In this document: positions 21,961-49,325 of the stretch, one piece after another
How positions within the stretch are numbered: position 1 is the first letter of the stretch
Layout: the number at the start of each line of letters is the position of its first letter
Source: Batillaria attramentaria
Lineage: Eukaryota; Mollusca; Gastropoda; Batillariidae
Reading direction: 5' to 3'
DNA length: 64,000 nucleotides
Assembly: GCA_018292915.2 (NCBI GenBank)
Contig: JACVVK020000147.1
Coordinates: forward strand, 124,001-188,000
Notes under the pieces: model-generated
Told to the model about the DNA's origin: nothing
The model's input: the letters and a program-made list of their open reading frames with translations, nothing else
Database searches by the model: none
Program-made: the position numbers and the translations under genes

Positions 21961-24783
21961 TGACGGCCCCCTGCATAGGCATTGGATATCGGTACTCTCT
22001 TTTGTGTCTCCTTCTGAAAGGAGCTCATCCTTGTGATCCTTTTGAGTTGCCATTCAAGCTTTCACAGCTGTGTGGATACGGTGTACAGTTTTCATAGATC
22101 CTGAACCCATTGTTGAGATCATGTTGTTGCTGTGGTGATTCACGGAGAGCAAGGTTGCGGTGGAGCAATGGAAAATCTTGACATAAAATAAGTTTCATTG
22201 GACAGCTTGAATTGTCGCCCCAGAGTTCTCTGGTCTATCATTAAGGGTTATTTTTGTGGACTTGATTGGTCACGAGTACCTGTGATAGGGTAATTTTATG
22301 TCTACTTGTGCACCATCAGGGATTTTTCTTTCGTATTCATCGGACCAGTATGACTGCGATTGACTTTAACTGTCACATGATGAATTGCACCAAAGAGAGT
22401 CTGTATACATTGAGCTGTAGGGAAGCCAAGCTCGCCCTCCTTCCTAAGTCGTGTCCCTTTAATCTGTTGACCTTGACATCACGTTTTTGGTCATGTACAC
22501 GCACAGTCTGTCTTGTGAGTACAGGATTCCCCCACTGACATTATTTCTAAACCTATAAAGTTCACTCCTTACGCTCAGGAGTAACTTTTCCCCAAGAGTG
22601 CAGTGTGTGCCAAAATCTCTGCACAATTGCCTGACACCTCTCAGTTTGGTCCACTATTTGCAATAGGCATGTCACTTGCAGAGAAACTGCATTGGTAGCA
22701 GTAAACATAACAATGTTGAAGCCTTGTGGTGTTTGGCCTTGCTTTTTAGTGGTGGTTTGATTTTAATTGTTTCAGTTGCATTTGTTTCACTTGTTGAGAA
22801 ACTGTTTAGTTTCATTTTGTATGTTATTGATAATCATGACACACATACAGGTATATATGCAGTCCATAAAGTCAGCATTAATTTATAGAAACAAGAATGG
22901 GCACTTTTGACTTTTGTTGTTTGTGATTTTTCCAACAACATACTTTGCATAACCAGTGTGGGTAGCAGTGTATTCGTGCATCATGTTTGAACACTTGTTT
23001 GTGTGTCCATGATCATCTTTGTGTATGTCTGATGGCGATGGGATATGCTCCGAGACTGATAAACAGGCCTTGCATGGTCCTCACTTAACCATCTTTCAGT
23101 GGGCTGCAGTAAAGTGGCAAAGCTGGCAGTATAGGTACAGGTCTTGAAAATAGTATGGTTGTGTGGTGCTGTGAAGTGTGTACACGTATGTATTCTTCTC
23201 AAGTTGTACAGTGTTATTGGTGTGCTTGTGTTAACTTTGGACATGGTTGTGTTAGGGAATACTGGAGAGACTCCTCCTCCTGTGTTTTACTCTGTAGTTA
23301 GATTCTTCAGTTTTTAATCCGGGATAGTGACTCCACCAGCTTGTTTCAGGAAGTGTAGCCTTTTGGAAAATATGGATAGTGTTTCCGTGTGTAGCAATAT
23401 TTTATCGTCATTTCTGAAATTTTTTGTGCCTAAAACTTGTACTCATTTGTTGTGGATTGAGCCATCATTTGTATTAGTTATGCTTGCGGCACTTGAAGGA
23501 AAGATCATGTTCAGTTTTTGTGTCCAAAATCTAAATCCAGGAAGACTGCTAGGGTTGCTTGAGTATGGATGAAGGGGGTGTGTGTATGTGTGTGAGTGAG
23601 TGCACATGCGGATGTTATTCTTTAATCAGACATTTCATTAAACTCCGTACTATGCATCAGTTGGTGTTTTTTTGTTCTGTGCTTCATGAAAGAGAAACTG
23701 CAGCTGTCTCATTGACACCACACTGACTACAGTACAACTTGAGTTAAAGTATAACACACTTGTGGTATTGCAGCTGCATCAGGTGCATGACAGCAGTGCA
23801 GTATGTACAACCATAATCATGAACAAAAATAACACTCAATGAGACACAACAAATCTTTATCTTTTCATATATACAGTAACAGATCAGATACAATGCACCA
23901 GCCATACTGTCTGGCCACATAAATATGCTTTGATTGTGCTACAATATTTCAAAGAAACAAAGGTTTGTTTTTTGTTTTTTTTTAAAAACACATTTAACAT
24001 TAGCAAAGTAAGAGACTAAAATTACCTAAATTACCCTATAACCACCTGATGAAACCAGCAAATCTGAATGGCTGGTTTATGTTTGCTGTGAACATTTGTT
24101 GTACGATGGTGAATATGTATGAATATGAATCTCTCCAGACAAAGCTACGCTTGTGGGCTTCTCATCTATGCTGACAAAACAAGAAGGAAAAAGAAAATCA
24201 CAATAAACTAACTAAAAGTGTATCCCTGTGGAGTTGAGTCACGGTACATCAATGATGTTGATTATACACTGTAATTTACAGTTCTGAAAGAAACTTGTTC
24301 CCCCTCCACACAACGTAAAAACAGCTACCTAATCTAACAGTCATTCAGTGTTGTATGTATGGTGGTCGTGTGAAAATTTTTTTCATAAACATCGAAATGT
24401 AACTAATCTAGCATAAACACAAACAGCACATAAAATGATGCTAACCACATGTACAGAACCTTGGGCATTGAAACAAAACATCTCTGATAAATGTACTACC
24501 CAAAATTGTGCTTTGTTTTAAATATGTCTTACAAAGAAAAAAAGAGTATGCTGGTAAGTTCCTTCCCAAAGCCTTTCAGTGCCTAGCAGGCCAAAAACCT
24601 GAATACGCGGTAGCACAAGAAATTGTATATATATATATATATATATGAAGTTGAACACTTCAAAAACAGTTGATCACAAACGCACCATCACTTTACACAA
24701 ATAACAACAACTTGAACTGTTACAATGTTGATCACAGAACAGGTACCCTCACAGCAAAATTTGAGGAAACGGAAAGTGTATGT

Positions 24784-25192
24784 GAGGGGCGGTCGGTGGT
24801 CTAGTGGTTAAGAGACCCGTCACCAATGCGAGAGGTGAGGGGTTCGAGTCCCACTCAAGGCACAGAATTTTCCCTTCTCGTATGTGGCACCGTTCATTCA
24901 GGCCGATCGTCGGGCGTTCTCTCCGGGTACTCCGGCTTCCTCCCCCTCTGCTTTGGAAATGTTCAGCCCACAAAATTTGAAAAATAAATGCAATTCTAAA
25001 TTCCGAAATTTAAATAGCTGAGCTGGACCTTCGCACCACGTGATTGTACTATGTGTATGTCCAGTGTGTGAGAGAATGCGTGTGATTCACGTGAGCGTGC
25101 GTGTTGGGTTCAGTTCGCGGCGCTTTGAGCTGATTCAGGAAATTGGGTAAAGCGCCTATACTAACAATACTCATTGTTATTATTGTTATTAA
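24784..25192 (+). mobile_element. tRNA-derived SINE, family A, full length
   Basis: Head gcggtcggtggtctagtggt with box B ggttcgagtccc, body gaaatgttcagcccaca, and 3' end gggtaaagcgcctatac followed by a diverged ATT/GTT tail. It is closely similar to the 8459-8862 copy. Confidence 0.88.
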
Positions 25193-26625
25193 AATCACAA
25201 ATGAAGATACTGCTTGAGCAAATGGGGAAAACGAAAAGTGCACATTTACACAAAAGAAAACAGTTTACTTACAAGCACATATATAACTTAATTGTTTTCT
25301 CTCAACCTTTTACAATGATCATATAATCTACGTAACTAGTATTTTTACTAATGACTCAGCACTTTTAGCCCTGTAATAAACGCACACATATGGGCATTGT
25401 TTGTACAGGATCATTATCTACCCAGCAGTACTTTTTGTATGAAAATCATGTAAAATATTTTACAATAAACACATGCAAAAACGACAGAGCACTGAAATAA
25501 CTCAAACACATAATTTACTTTGAATTATACAATTATACAAGCATGTTCACAGTAATTTCCGAATCTCTCTCTCCCTCTCTCCAAAACAGTGTTTCAAGAA
25601 GAAAAGACGACTGCAGTTTCTACATGTATCTGATACAAATATACATGTATCAGAAAAACCCTCACTTAATCTTTACGCATAAATAACCGGCTGTATATGT
25701 ACCCCAAATAAGGGCCAGTCAGGTTGGGTAGTGCGTATCGCAAAACATGGGCAAAAAGACACTAAATATAAATTTTTCTATGCCCTGTACTATGCCATCC
25801 ACGCAGTACTGCCCAATGCTGCTATTTACAAATTTAGGATGGAGATCTATCCGGTTGAACTTTTGTCACTGTCTCGTGCTTTTTGTGATACAGCATCACC
25901 AGGCTTTCATATGCTGTCCCTTTCTTCCACTGCACTATTCCGTTCAACTAGTTTTCACTTGTGTGGGCACAAAACAACATAGATGTGGACAACAACTTGA
26001 ACTGAGTATGTCTCAACTTGTCAGAAAAAGCAAGTAAACACAGCTTAAACTCACTGAAAACATCAAGTAAAATTACTGTCTCTTATAAACTGAAAAAGAG
26101 ATCAACAGCATGAGATTTTTCCGCAGTCATTATATTGTACTGTAAGACTAATATTCAAGACACAAGTTGTAAAATATCCACATACAACTGACAATCAGGA
26201 CACCCAGAATACTGACAAAAAATCCTTTTCACAGTTCTGAATAAAAAAGCGTGTTGAAAAAAAAACACTTTTTCCACCAAAAACAACAGTACTATTTCTA
26301 TGAGAACACTACCATTTTGTCATTTCTCACCAGTGACAGAACTGTGAGGGAAAGTCTTATCATCAAAGTACATTGTACTTCATCCGATGAAGATTGTGTA
26401 CCAGTAATTAATAGATAAAGAGATATGAAGAAAAACTCACACCCTGTCACAACAGATACACAGTTAAGACACAGTAAAAGTGACTGTCAGATTAGTCTAC
26501 AAAGAATGTGGATAATGAATGTAAATAATACACCGCCTGTGATAGGAATATGAGCATTATAAATTCTCCTTGCACTATGTTCTGTGCTGAAAGTGAAAAC
26601 TAGAGTTTGTAAATATCAAGCAAGT

Positions 26626-26626
<1 letters not shown>

Positions 26627-26699
<73 letters not shown>
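26627..26699. repeat. (CA)n microsatellite
   Basis: About 36 uninterrupted CA units. Confidence 0.97.
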
Positions 26700-26703
<4 letters not shown>

Positions 26704-27208
26704 AAAGTGTAACCAAAAAAACAATGACCCCTCAATGGCAGTAGCTACTGCTGACAACACTGAGGCCTTACAGAAGAAAATCCCTTACCAATATATATCA
26801 TTCCCTCTCCCCAATGCAAAGAGATTAGACAGAACATGTGTGACACATTAAAGTACACGTCAAGAAAACCACAAATGTCCAAAAGAGCAGTACAACAGAA
26901 AACACTGAGATTACGTCCGCCAAGACACTACTTTTGGTCACTGAATGTCGTTTTCAAAATGCAGAGTCCTCAAATATCCATAGACATTCTCTGAAGTGAA
27001 AAAAGTTTCATGTACATAACTGTAATCATCACAATAGAAAACAAAAACATGATCACGTTTGGAACTATGTACTGTAAAACACATACACCCTTACATACAC
27101 TGTACTGTATATTTTGAAACCAGATGTAAATGCAAGTCATCAAACCCAGATCATGTAAATCACAAATCATGAAATACAAAATTAGGCCCCACTCTCCAAC
27201 TTCACCAA

Positions 27209-27232
27209 CCCCCCCCCCCCCCCCCCCCCCCC
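27209..27232. repeat. Poly-C tract
   Basis: 24 consecutive C. Confidence 0.97.
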
Positions 27233-27404
27233 AAGCACCCACCTCCCAACCAAAATGGAAAAGAAAAAAAGAAAGAGTAAAATCTCAAATGACTGATGCA
27301 AAAATTCTTTCAACACCAGTTACAGAAATCGAACACCCTTGGTACTTGTCCTCAAAGCAGCTAACATTTTGGCCACAGAAGAGAGTAAACTCAGTTAATC
27401 GCGT

Positions 27405-42455
<15,051 letters not shown>

Positions 42456-43292
42456 GTCGCTAACGCTGCTTGTCTCAGAAAAGTCAGACGTGGTCTGCAC
42501 AAAGAGGAAAATAATTTCCATCAGCTTCAAAACGAATAAAATAACCCCCCCCCCCCCCCCCTTGAAAAGAGGGCTTCATTTCCCTGTCAGATCAATTCAT
42601 TTTCAAAATGTCTGATTATTTTCTAACCAAGGTGGACATGTTTCTGGTCAATTTTGAGCCAGACTGGACAATATTCAGGACAAATGTCCTACATACTTTC
42701 CTGTCAGCCATGACACGTGTCATATTACTGTTCAGTTCCCAGATATGAAGCCATGCAACATAACACCTGATGATGTCCTGTCGATATTTCAGCTTTCTTG
42801 CCTTCTGCAGAACCATTGCTCTGTACACGGACGGAAAAAAGTTGGGATAATCTTTAGAAGCAACTTTGTGTCAGTGACCCATGCCATGCAGATGATATTT
42901 TCATGTGTGTGATGAGATTTTGATCCAATCACACGCCATATGCCGGCACACCGTCACCTGTGACTGTTACCTGTGTGGTAAACCTTTTGGCCATGTCGAC
43001 TGGAATGTGCTTGTTGAAAGAGGTACATGCACTGTTTAAAGAGGAACTGTACGAAACATGCACAGCTTAAAACAAAAAAGTAAGTAGACCGCTGCATGTT
43101 TCCAGCACAGATTCCAGACCCACTGCAGTCAAATCAGCTTCAAGATATAGTTTTTGTGTCAAAATCCTGTCATCATCAGCACATAATTATTGGTTCCTAT
43201 CCTAATCTGCCACTTCTTATCACTTTTTTGCATCGTTTCTCTGTTGCCTTTTACTCTCTGCTGTCATCATCATCATCACTCCTATCATATCA

Positions 43293-43354
<62 letters not shown>

Positions 43355-44079
43355 TATCTTCAAAGTAAACTTATGTTCTTATATACACTGTAGAGGTTTC
43401 TTTGTGCTTCCTAGAATTGCAGTGTACTCAATCAGCTCCCAAAACCAATATCCACACCGCTGTCACACATGCACCCTCTTACTGAAGTTCTGTTCAGGAA
43501 AGTAAGCTTAACCAGACACAAAAATCTGAGGTTTTGAGTTATAGAATAAGCCCTTTAACAATAATATTTCCACTGTACCCCCCCCCCCTCCCCCGACACA
43601 CACACATTAACCCCCTCCACTGAACAGCTGCTGCATGTCTTTGTAAAGCGGGATTATGGGGAAGGGCGGGTGGAGGGCACAGGAGGCAGGGAGGGGGAGC
43701 AGGAAGGGGGACGGGTCTTCCAGATCAGAAAACCAATACAGAAAGCCGGAGGAAAAAGTCAAATGACGTAACGATTTTCTAACCCGAACTTCAAAACCGA
43801 GACTTCCACAGGGGTTCACCCGATAAGGCCAGCCCATTTCTGAATGACAGCCCTACGGGATCTCAAGCGATAGGTTTACACCACTTCCACCGGCCCTCAG
43901 CAAGGCTTGCAGGCTGGAGGGGACCTGCATTCTCTATCAGGCGATCCAATCTTCAGATGGATTAGTGCCCAAGTGTCTCCGCCCACACGGACTGTTTTGT
44001 CCGCGACTCAGCTCTGCGCTCTACCTGTCAACTGGTGCCGGCCATGTACACGCAGTGAGGTGCCAAATGCACCAATCAC
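42456..44079. other. Upstream of SLC38A11, no gene recognised
   Basis: 42456-42494 is exon sequence upstream of the chosen ATG. Beyond it lie a C run (42546-42560), a (CA)n microsatellite (43294-43352) and unremarkable sequence. The true transcription start of SLC38A11 is unknown and may lie here or further right. Confidence 0.4.
43294..43352. repeat. (CA)n microsatellite
   Basis: About 29 CA units. Confidence 0.95.
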
Positions 44080-44523
44080 TGGTGTGGTCGTTTGTTGTTG
44101 CTTGTTTTGCCACTTCACCATCCTTTCCCATCACACACTGGTGATATCAAAGCGGGTCAAAGCAGCAAGTTAAAATTCTTGTCTCCCAGCTTGGATTCGA
44201 ACTCAAGACCAGGGCCCGTATGTAATAGTCGAGGTTAGGGCTTTTAGCCCTGGGTTAGAGTCTAACCTCAAACTAAACTAGCTCTAGGGTTAAATTTTCT
44301 GTTGTTTATTGTTTTAAATCAGGAAGCGGCCCATTCCAGGAAGGTGCCTGAGCCGTTATAGAAGGATATTTTTCTTCCTTCCTTTGCTTCCTTTTTTAAT
44401 TTAATTTTGCTTTTGGGTTTCTTTTGTCCTAGTCTGGGTTAGGCCCGTAGCTGTGGGTTAAATTAACCTCGACTTTTACATACAGGCCCAGCACTCTGTA
44501 AGACCAGCTATGCCGACTCCCCA
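44080..44523 (-). mobile_element. SINE-like relic split by a MITE
   Basis: Minus strand: a tRNA-like head at 44523-44490 (ggggagtcggcatagctggt) continues at 44211-44160 (ggtcttgagttcgaatccaa), followed by a family B-like body (gctttgacccgctttgatat). The two halves are separated by the 278-bp inverted-repeat element at 44212-44489. Confidence 0.6.
44212..44489. mobile_element. MITE with about 26-bp TIRs, inserted in a SINE
   Basis: The left end gggcccgtatgtaatagtcg plus aggtta and the complement of the right end, gggcctgtatgtaaaagtcg plus aggttaa, agree at all but two positions. No transposase is present. The target duplication cannot be fixed because the host SINE is diverged. Confidence 0.8.
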
Positions 44524-44579
44524 GTTGTTTTGCAAAATCAAAATGTACCATGCAGTAAAAACTGACTCAGTATCTGAAG

Positions 44580-44765
44580 TGTTTAACCCAAATTCTTATT
44601 TCATTTTAAAATGGAATTAAATATTCCTAAATTTAGGACCATGTACTGATCCGAGTTGACCCTTCACACCATGTGACTCTAACGATAAGCTGTTCAGTGT
44701 GTGGGTTAGTGAATGGTTGTGGTAAACATGCATGTTGGGTTCAGCTACAAGCTCCAGGCATACTG
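44580..44765 (+). mobile_element. SINE family A, diverged 3' half
   Basis: aaatggaattaaatattcct, ccgagttgacccttcacacc, gtgtgtgggttagtgaatg and catgcatgttgggttcagct follow the family A body in order, with many changes. The head is absent. Confidence 0.5.
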
Positions 44766-44830
44766 CATCACACGGTGCACTGGGTGCGTGTCACGTCACT
44801 ACATGTCACGCTGTGAACAGCTTCAGCACC

Positions 44831-45055
44831 ATGGCTACTACCTCTCTTATCTTTTTTTCGCGCCGGTGCGTGTTTAGAAACACTCTTCTCGCTGGGAGAC
44901 AGGGAAAGCCACCGCTTGCTGTCCGTCTCAATCCATTTGTCTCCTGTTATTCCAAGAACTCTCCAGTGAAGGAGGCTGAGATGGAGAGCCGGGGAGAAGT
45001 GAAGGCGAAACGAAACCGAATTAGGAACGCAGTGCCAGTGCTGCTGGACCTTTGA
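44831..45055 (+). CDS. Possible small ORF with mitochondrial-type N-terminus
   Basis: The ATG has a strong context (agcaccATGG) and opens 74 codons starting MATTSLIFFSRRCVFRNTLL with several arginines and no acid before residue 40, the composition of a mitochondrial presequence. A charged tail, VKEAEMESRGEVKAKRNR, follows. I do not recognise the family. It could be a first exon (a gtgaag donor-like site lies after ESRGE), a retrocopy, or chance. Confidence 0.2.
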   Translation: MATTSLIFFSRRCVFRNTLLAGRQGKPPLAVRLNPFVSCYSKNSPVKEAEMESRGEVKAKRNRIRNAVPVLLDL

Positions 45056-45189
45056 ATTCACCAGACCGGGCAAAGTGGGCCTGCAAGACCCAAATTCGTG
45101 CCCACAACGGGCGGCTAAAAGACAGAGGTCTTTGCTAAAACCTTCTACAGTCCCGCCATAAATTGCACTCGTAAGGTCCTTACCGCGCG

Positions 45190-45425
45190 TAGTCAGTATA
45201 GTTCGCACCCTTGGGCCGTACTGGGCGACCTATACCAACACAGCCAAGTTACTAGTAGCAGACTGATTTCGCCTGCTTAGACTCGGTTTAGGGTTAGGGT
45301 TAGGTCACAGTCACAGTTTAGGACTGTGATTACCTTGTATTAATGGTGCAATCGCTATGTTGTTTACGGACGGGTGCAGTACATTTGCGGCAACAAGTGC
45401 AAATGGCACGAGAGGGCGAACTATT
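45190..45425. mobile_element. Inverted-repeat element with telomere-like core, copy 2
   Basis: It starts gtatagttcgcacccttggg and ends gagggcgaactat, with ggtttagggttagggttagg at 45286-45305. It aligns inverted with 39990-40215 (shared tggtgcaatcgctatgttgt). Confidence 0.6.
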
Positions 45426-45789
45426 TATTTTGAACCTGACTGGAACTTAGCATATACTGAGGCTACAGAAATAGCTATGAGCGTGCCTTGTATCAGAGAC
45501 TTTCATAACAGTTTTTGAATGTCAGATTTTTTCTCAGTTGGGGGTGGGAGGGGGGTGAGGAACTGGGAGGAGTAGGTGTCCTCAACAGTGCTCTCTGTCT
45601 CCAATCCTAACACTCAAGCGTTCGCGCCAAAGAAACGCCAGACTGAGGCCTTGAAACGCCAACGCCTTTCGGTAACAGCTTCTATCTATAGCTGAATCGC
45701 GGCGACCGCAGAAAAAGAAAACTCTGAGTATCTCGAGGTTTCTTAACCCGAGTCCACCTATGCTAAGGTCCCCACTGAGGCAATCACGA

Positions 45790-45985
45790 TCACACTCACG
45801 CTCACGCTTGGCTGCAGAGGTTCGGTTTAGTTATCCTGTCATGACGTGAATCACACGCATTCTCTCACCGACAAATTGGACATTACAATCACGTGGTGCC
45901 GCGAAGGGTCAGCTCAGCTATTTCAGTTTTGGAATTTAGAATTGAATTTATTTTCAAATTTTGTGGGCTGAACATTTCCAAAGGG
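45790..45985 (-). mobile_element. SINE family A, truncated
   Basis: Minus strand: gaaatgttcagcccacaaaa, atttaaa-like body, agctgagctgacccttcg, gtgattgtaatgtcc, gagagaatgcgtgtgattca. The tRNA head and extreme 3' end are missing. Confidence 0.7.
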
Positions 45986-48954
45986 CAGTTGAAATGTCCG
46001 AATGGACGGAGCAACTTGAGACTGATTTCACAGTTAGAGAATCGAAAGTGCCATTCTCAGTCCCCTCACTAACTCAGTGTCAGCCTTCGCAGCCACTTAC
46101 TTACTTTAATAAGAACAATACTCAATCACCTGAGTGTCTGCAGACTGCATGGCGGTCTGATGGTACTTAGTGCAAACCCAATCGTCAGCATGACATAACA
46201 GATATCCCCGAAAGCCCGAGGGCTGGCAGAGGGCAAAACCGGTACAACCACTAATGCATCATCCCTGCCAACACCATTCTCCCTACGCGGCGACTCCGTG
46301 CCTCAACGTCTGGCTACAGTGCGTGAGGCGCCAGGTCACAAATTGAGCGTGGGGTCAAGTTTGGTGTTTGTTTGAAGTACCCAGTGTGCTGGTTTGTCGT
46401 GATCTTGTTGTCACGAAAAAGCGTGATTTTTGTATTTGGTAGGGCAAGGTGCATGCCCGGGGGGGGGGGGGGGGGGGGGGGGGGAGAAGCATGAGGAGCA
46501 AGCCGACAGTGATGCTGGGACTTTTTGCGCACAGGGTGACGTGACTGGATTTGGGTGAAGTGGTTCTCTGGCCTTAACAGAAAGTAGACTAGCATTACTC
46601 CAATGAGGCCCGAGCGCAAAGGAGACATTCAATGTTTTTTTTTAAACTCCTGTCAGGTACGTGACCTTGAACGGTCTGTGCATGTTCATTTTTGTTTCTA
46701 GACTGAAGCATGCTAAGGGGTGACTATGATGCCTGAGGCTAATAGGGAATATACAGGAAATGAGGCTTCGTGCATATATATATTCTTTGACCTGGACAGA
46801 CAGGCGTAAACTGTGTGTGTTGGAGACTGTCTCGAGACCGACCGTGCGGATCGATGGCCTGTGCTGCTTTTTGCGGAACCTTTAAGTAATGCTTGCGGCA
46901 AGAGATGGCGAGTCTGAGGAGGCTAACTGTTGTTCTGGGCACGTGTCTGAAGTCTAAGTATGGGTCTGAAAAAAACGTGACAACCAGCCGCAAACACCCC
47001 CCCCCCCTTTCCTCCCCGGCCTTCCGGAAAAGTCTTCCCCCCTCCCTTCTACACACTCACACGCACATACCCTTTTACCCCCTTCCCCCCCCCCCACACG
47101 TACGTGTTTATGCATGGGTGTGTACATTTCTGCATGGGTGAACGTGTGAGTTAATATGTGACAAACTTTATTCTTGTTTAGTTTGAATTCATTTAGTTTA
47201 TGTATTGTATATATTGACACTTCAAGTGAATTGCCCTGCGGGCATGTCGCTTCCACCCCCCCCCCCCCCGGCCACCCTCACCGCCAGCAGATCCCCCTTT
47301 TTTCTCTCATTCCAGAATAATCGAACACTGCGCGTTGGCTTCAGACAAAAATGACACAAGTTGCAAAATGCCCTTGCCAGTACTCGTCAACTCTTTTGGC
47401 ATCTGACGTGAACTATATTCGCCTGGAGCAGTCCATTACCAACCAAAAAAAAAAAAAAAAAAAGCCGGACAGAGATCAAGACCTGATGCACAGAGCTACA
47501 CGTGCGTGTATGTCGCTCAGTGGCCTGCGTCGGGGCGGCAAAGTCAAGCAAGGACGAAGAACACGGGGGCTTTGCGAGATGGCAGAACACAATGGTCGCC
47601 TAGACACTGTCCGCTCTTACAGCGGAGAATGGCGTGAAAAATTCGTGAAATTCTCTTGTAAAACGTTCCAGATCGGTGCGAAAAACAGTCAGTGCAAAAT
47701 CTGAATACGGGGGGTTAGTGATATGGCGCACAGTGATTCCAGTGCTACTGCGATTCAACCGTTTTGGCGATTTCTCTCATGAAAAGCTGCATGTTTGAAA
47801 TATGAGCATTCACACGTCCTTACATTGCAGAAATGCTTTTAAGTCGTTGTCTGGTTTATATATTGCCGCTTTCTTTCAAACAGACAAGCCCAAACCCAGT
47901 GAACAGTAGCACAAAATGTTTCCACTTTCAAATGTGAATAGCACCGGCACCCCCCCCCCGCCCCCACCCCCGGAGATCGGTTTGTCGGTGGGAAAGAAAG
48001 AAACCGTTTTGACGAACAGAAAACGATTTTCGCTCACACTTTACTCTACGTAATGCTCAAACGTGTGCATGTTCATTATTTAAAACATTACTTTACCTGG
48101 TATGAATCGCGTGAAAATTGTTCAGTCGAAGGCTACACAATACGGATTTCAAAGAAAATGCTGTCTATTCCTATTAAACATAACGCTGTGTATGACAACC
48201 AAGAAATACCTAAAAAAAATCCCCCCCCCCCCCCAAAAAAAAAAAAAAAAAACACAAAAAAAACAGCATCCAAGGATTCGCACTGGGTAAATTTAAGAAA
48301 AATCGAATATTCCACTTTTTTGTTTTTGTTTTTTTGGCAATACGCTAGCAGCGAATACCCACCCCCTCATTCGTCTGTCGTCTGCTAACTGTTGTGCTAG
48401 CCGTGCATCAATACAAAGAGTGAGTGCCAGGCTCATTGTTCACTATTACCTGGCATGGAACTTATTTACAAAGCAGACGGCCTTTTTTATACTCTGCACA
48501 CAAATTTAAAACGGGGCGAAAATTCGAAACTACATTTAGCGGAATTCTTAGTACATGCCCCGGAAACTATCACTTAGTGGTGTGTAACCGAAGCAGCAGC
48601 AGGACGAAATCGGCCACGTTGACGTGTCCCAGATCATAGTTGCGGCGTTCTATGCACTTTTGTCGCCATGCCATCTGGCAGCGACACCGTCTGGTTAGCT
48701 CATAATTATCGTGCCAATGAATGAAGCGAACAGAGATACAAGACAGAAAACGCGTTACCGTTATTTCCTGATCATTTTCTCTTTGTATAGCAGTATCATA
48801 AATGAAACATGTTACACTTATTTATTAGTGATTGGTTGCGCCCCTCCCCCTCCCCCCAACACACACACACACACACACACACCGGACTCTCAACAATACA
48901 TTGTCGAAGAACCATGACAGACTTGGAAACCTGCTTTCTTAACATTTTCTCTTT
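45986..48954. other. Gene-poor region, no gene recognised
   Basis: Contains a 26-base G run (46459-46484), C runs near 46998, 47086 and 47257, A runs at 47443-47463 and 48235-48261 and a short CA repeat at 48859-48882. Open frames here (for example 47488-47704 on the plus strand) show no family motif. Confidence 0.4.
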
Positions 48955-49131
48955 TGTTTACGACGTGTTGGTTAACGACGTGTTGGTTAACGACGTGTTG
49001 GTTAACGACGTGTTTGTTAACGACGTGTTTGTTAACGACGTGTTCGTTTACGACGTGTTCTTTTACGACATGTTTGTTTACGATGTGTTTGTTTACGATG
49101 TGTTGTTCTTTACGACGTGTTTGTTAACTTG
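48955..49131 (+). repeat. 15-bp minisatellite
   Basis: About eleven units of gttaacgacgtgttg and variants (gtttacgacgtgttc, gtttacgatgtgttt). The period is a multiple of three, so it reads as VNDVL/VYDVF pentapeptides in a short open frame, which is probably incidental. Confidence 0.92.
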
Positions 49132-49152
49132 CTTGTTCATCATTTGTTAGCC

Positions 49153-49325
49153 GGGAAGCCGGGATAGCCGAATGGTAGAGCGTAGGACTTTCAATGCTCG
49201 GGTCGTGAGTTCGAATCCCGGCTGGGGCCAAATATTTGTGTTGGTCTTTTTCTCGTTGCCTCGTCTTTAATATCACCCATACGTGGTGGAAAAGGACGTT
49301 AAACTCCCAAACACCCACCCCCGCC
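49153..49325 (+). mobile_element. tRNA-derived SINE, family B, with 15-bp target-site duplication
   Basis: Head gccgggatagccgaatggta whose first seven bases pair with tcccggc at the end of the tRNA-like part (gagttcgaatcccggctggg). Body and tail match the 38131 copy. Flanked by catcatttgttagcc at 49138-49152 and 49326-49340. The perfect 15-bp duplication implies a young insertion. Confidence 0.93.

Larger units (their letters stand above)
21961..27404. other. Convergent intergenic region, COQ10 and SLC38A11 3' flanks
   Basis: No coding exon is recognised. It should contain the COQ10 3' UTR from the left (a candidate attaaa lies near 23636) and the SLC38A11 3' UTR from the right. It holds a family A SINE (24784-25192), (CA)n at 26627-26699, a TA repeat at 24628-24646 and a C run at 27209-27232. 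Short open frames here have no family motif. Confidence 0.5.

Noticed and set aside
46739..47056. Minus-strand frame of 105 codons near 47 kb
   Set aside because: It runs through C/G-rich low-complexity sequence and has no family motif; the overlapping frames on both strands are equally long.
48809..49150. 113-codon frame with VNDVL pentapeptides as a repeat protein
   Set aside because: The pentapeptides follow from a 15-bp minisatellite; the upstream part of the frame crosses a CA repeat and a C run, and there is no sign of a gene around it.
49153..49230. tRNA-like head with paired acceptor stem as a possible functional tRNA gene
   Set aside because: It is the 5' part of a dispersed SINE with further copies and target-site duplications; the anticodon stem does not pair well, so it is a derived tRNA-like promoter, not a tRNA gene.
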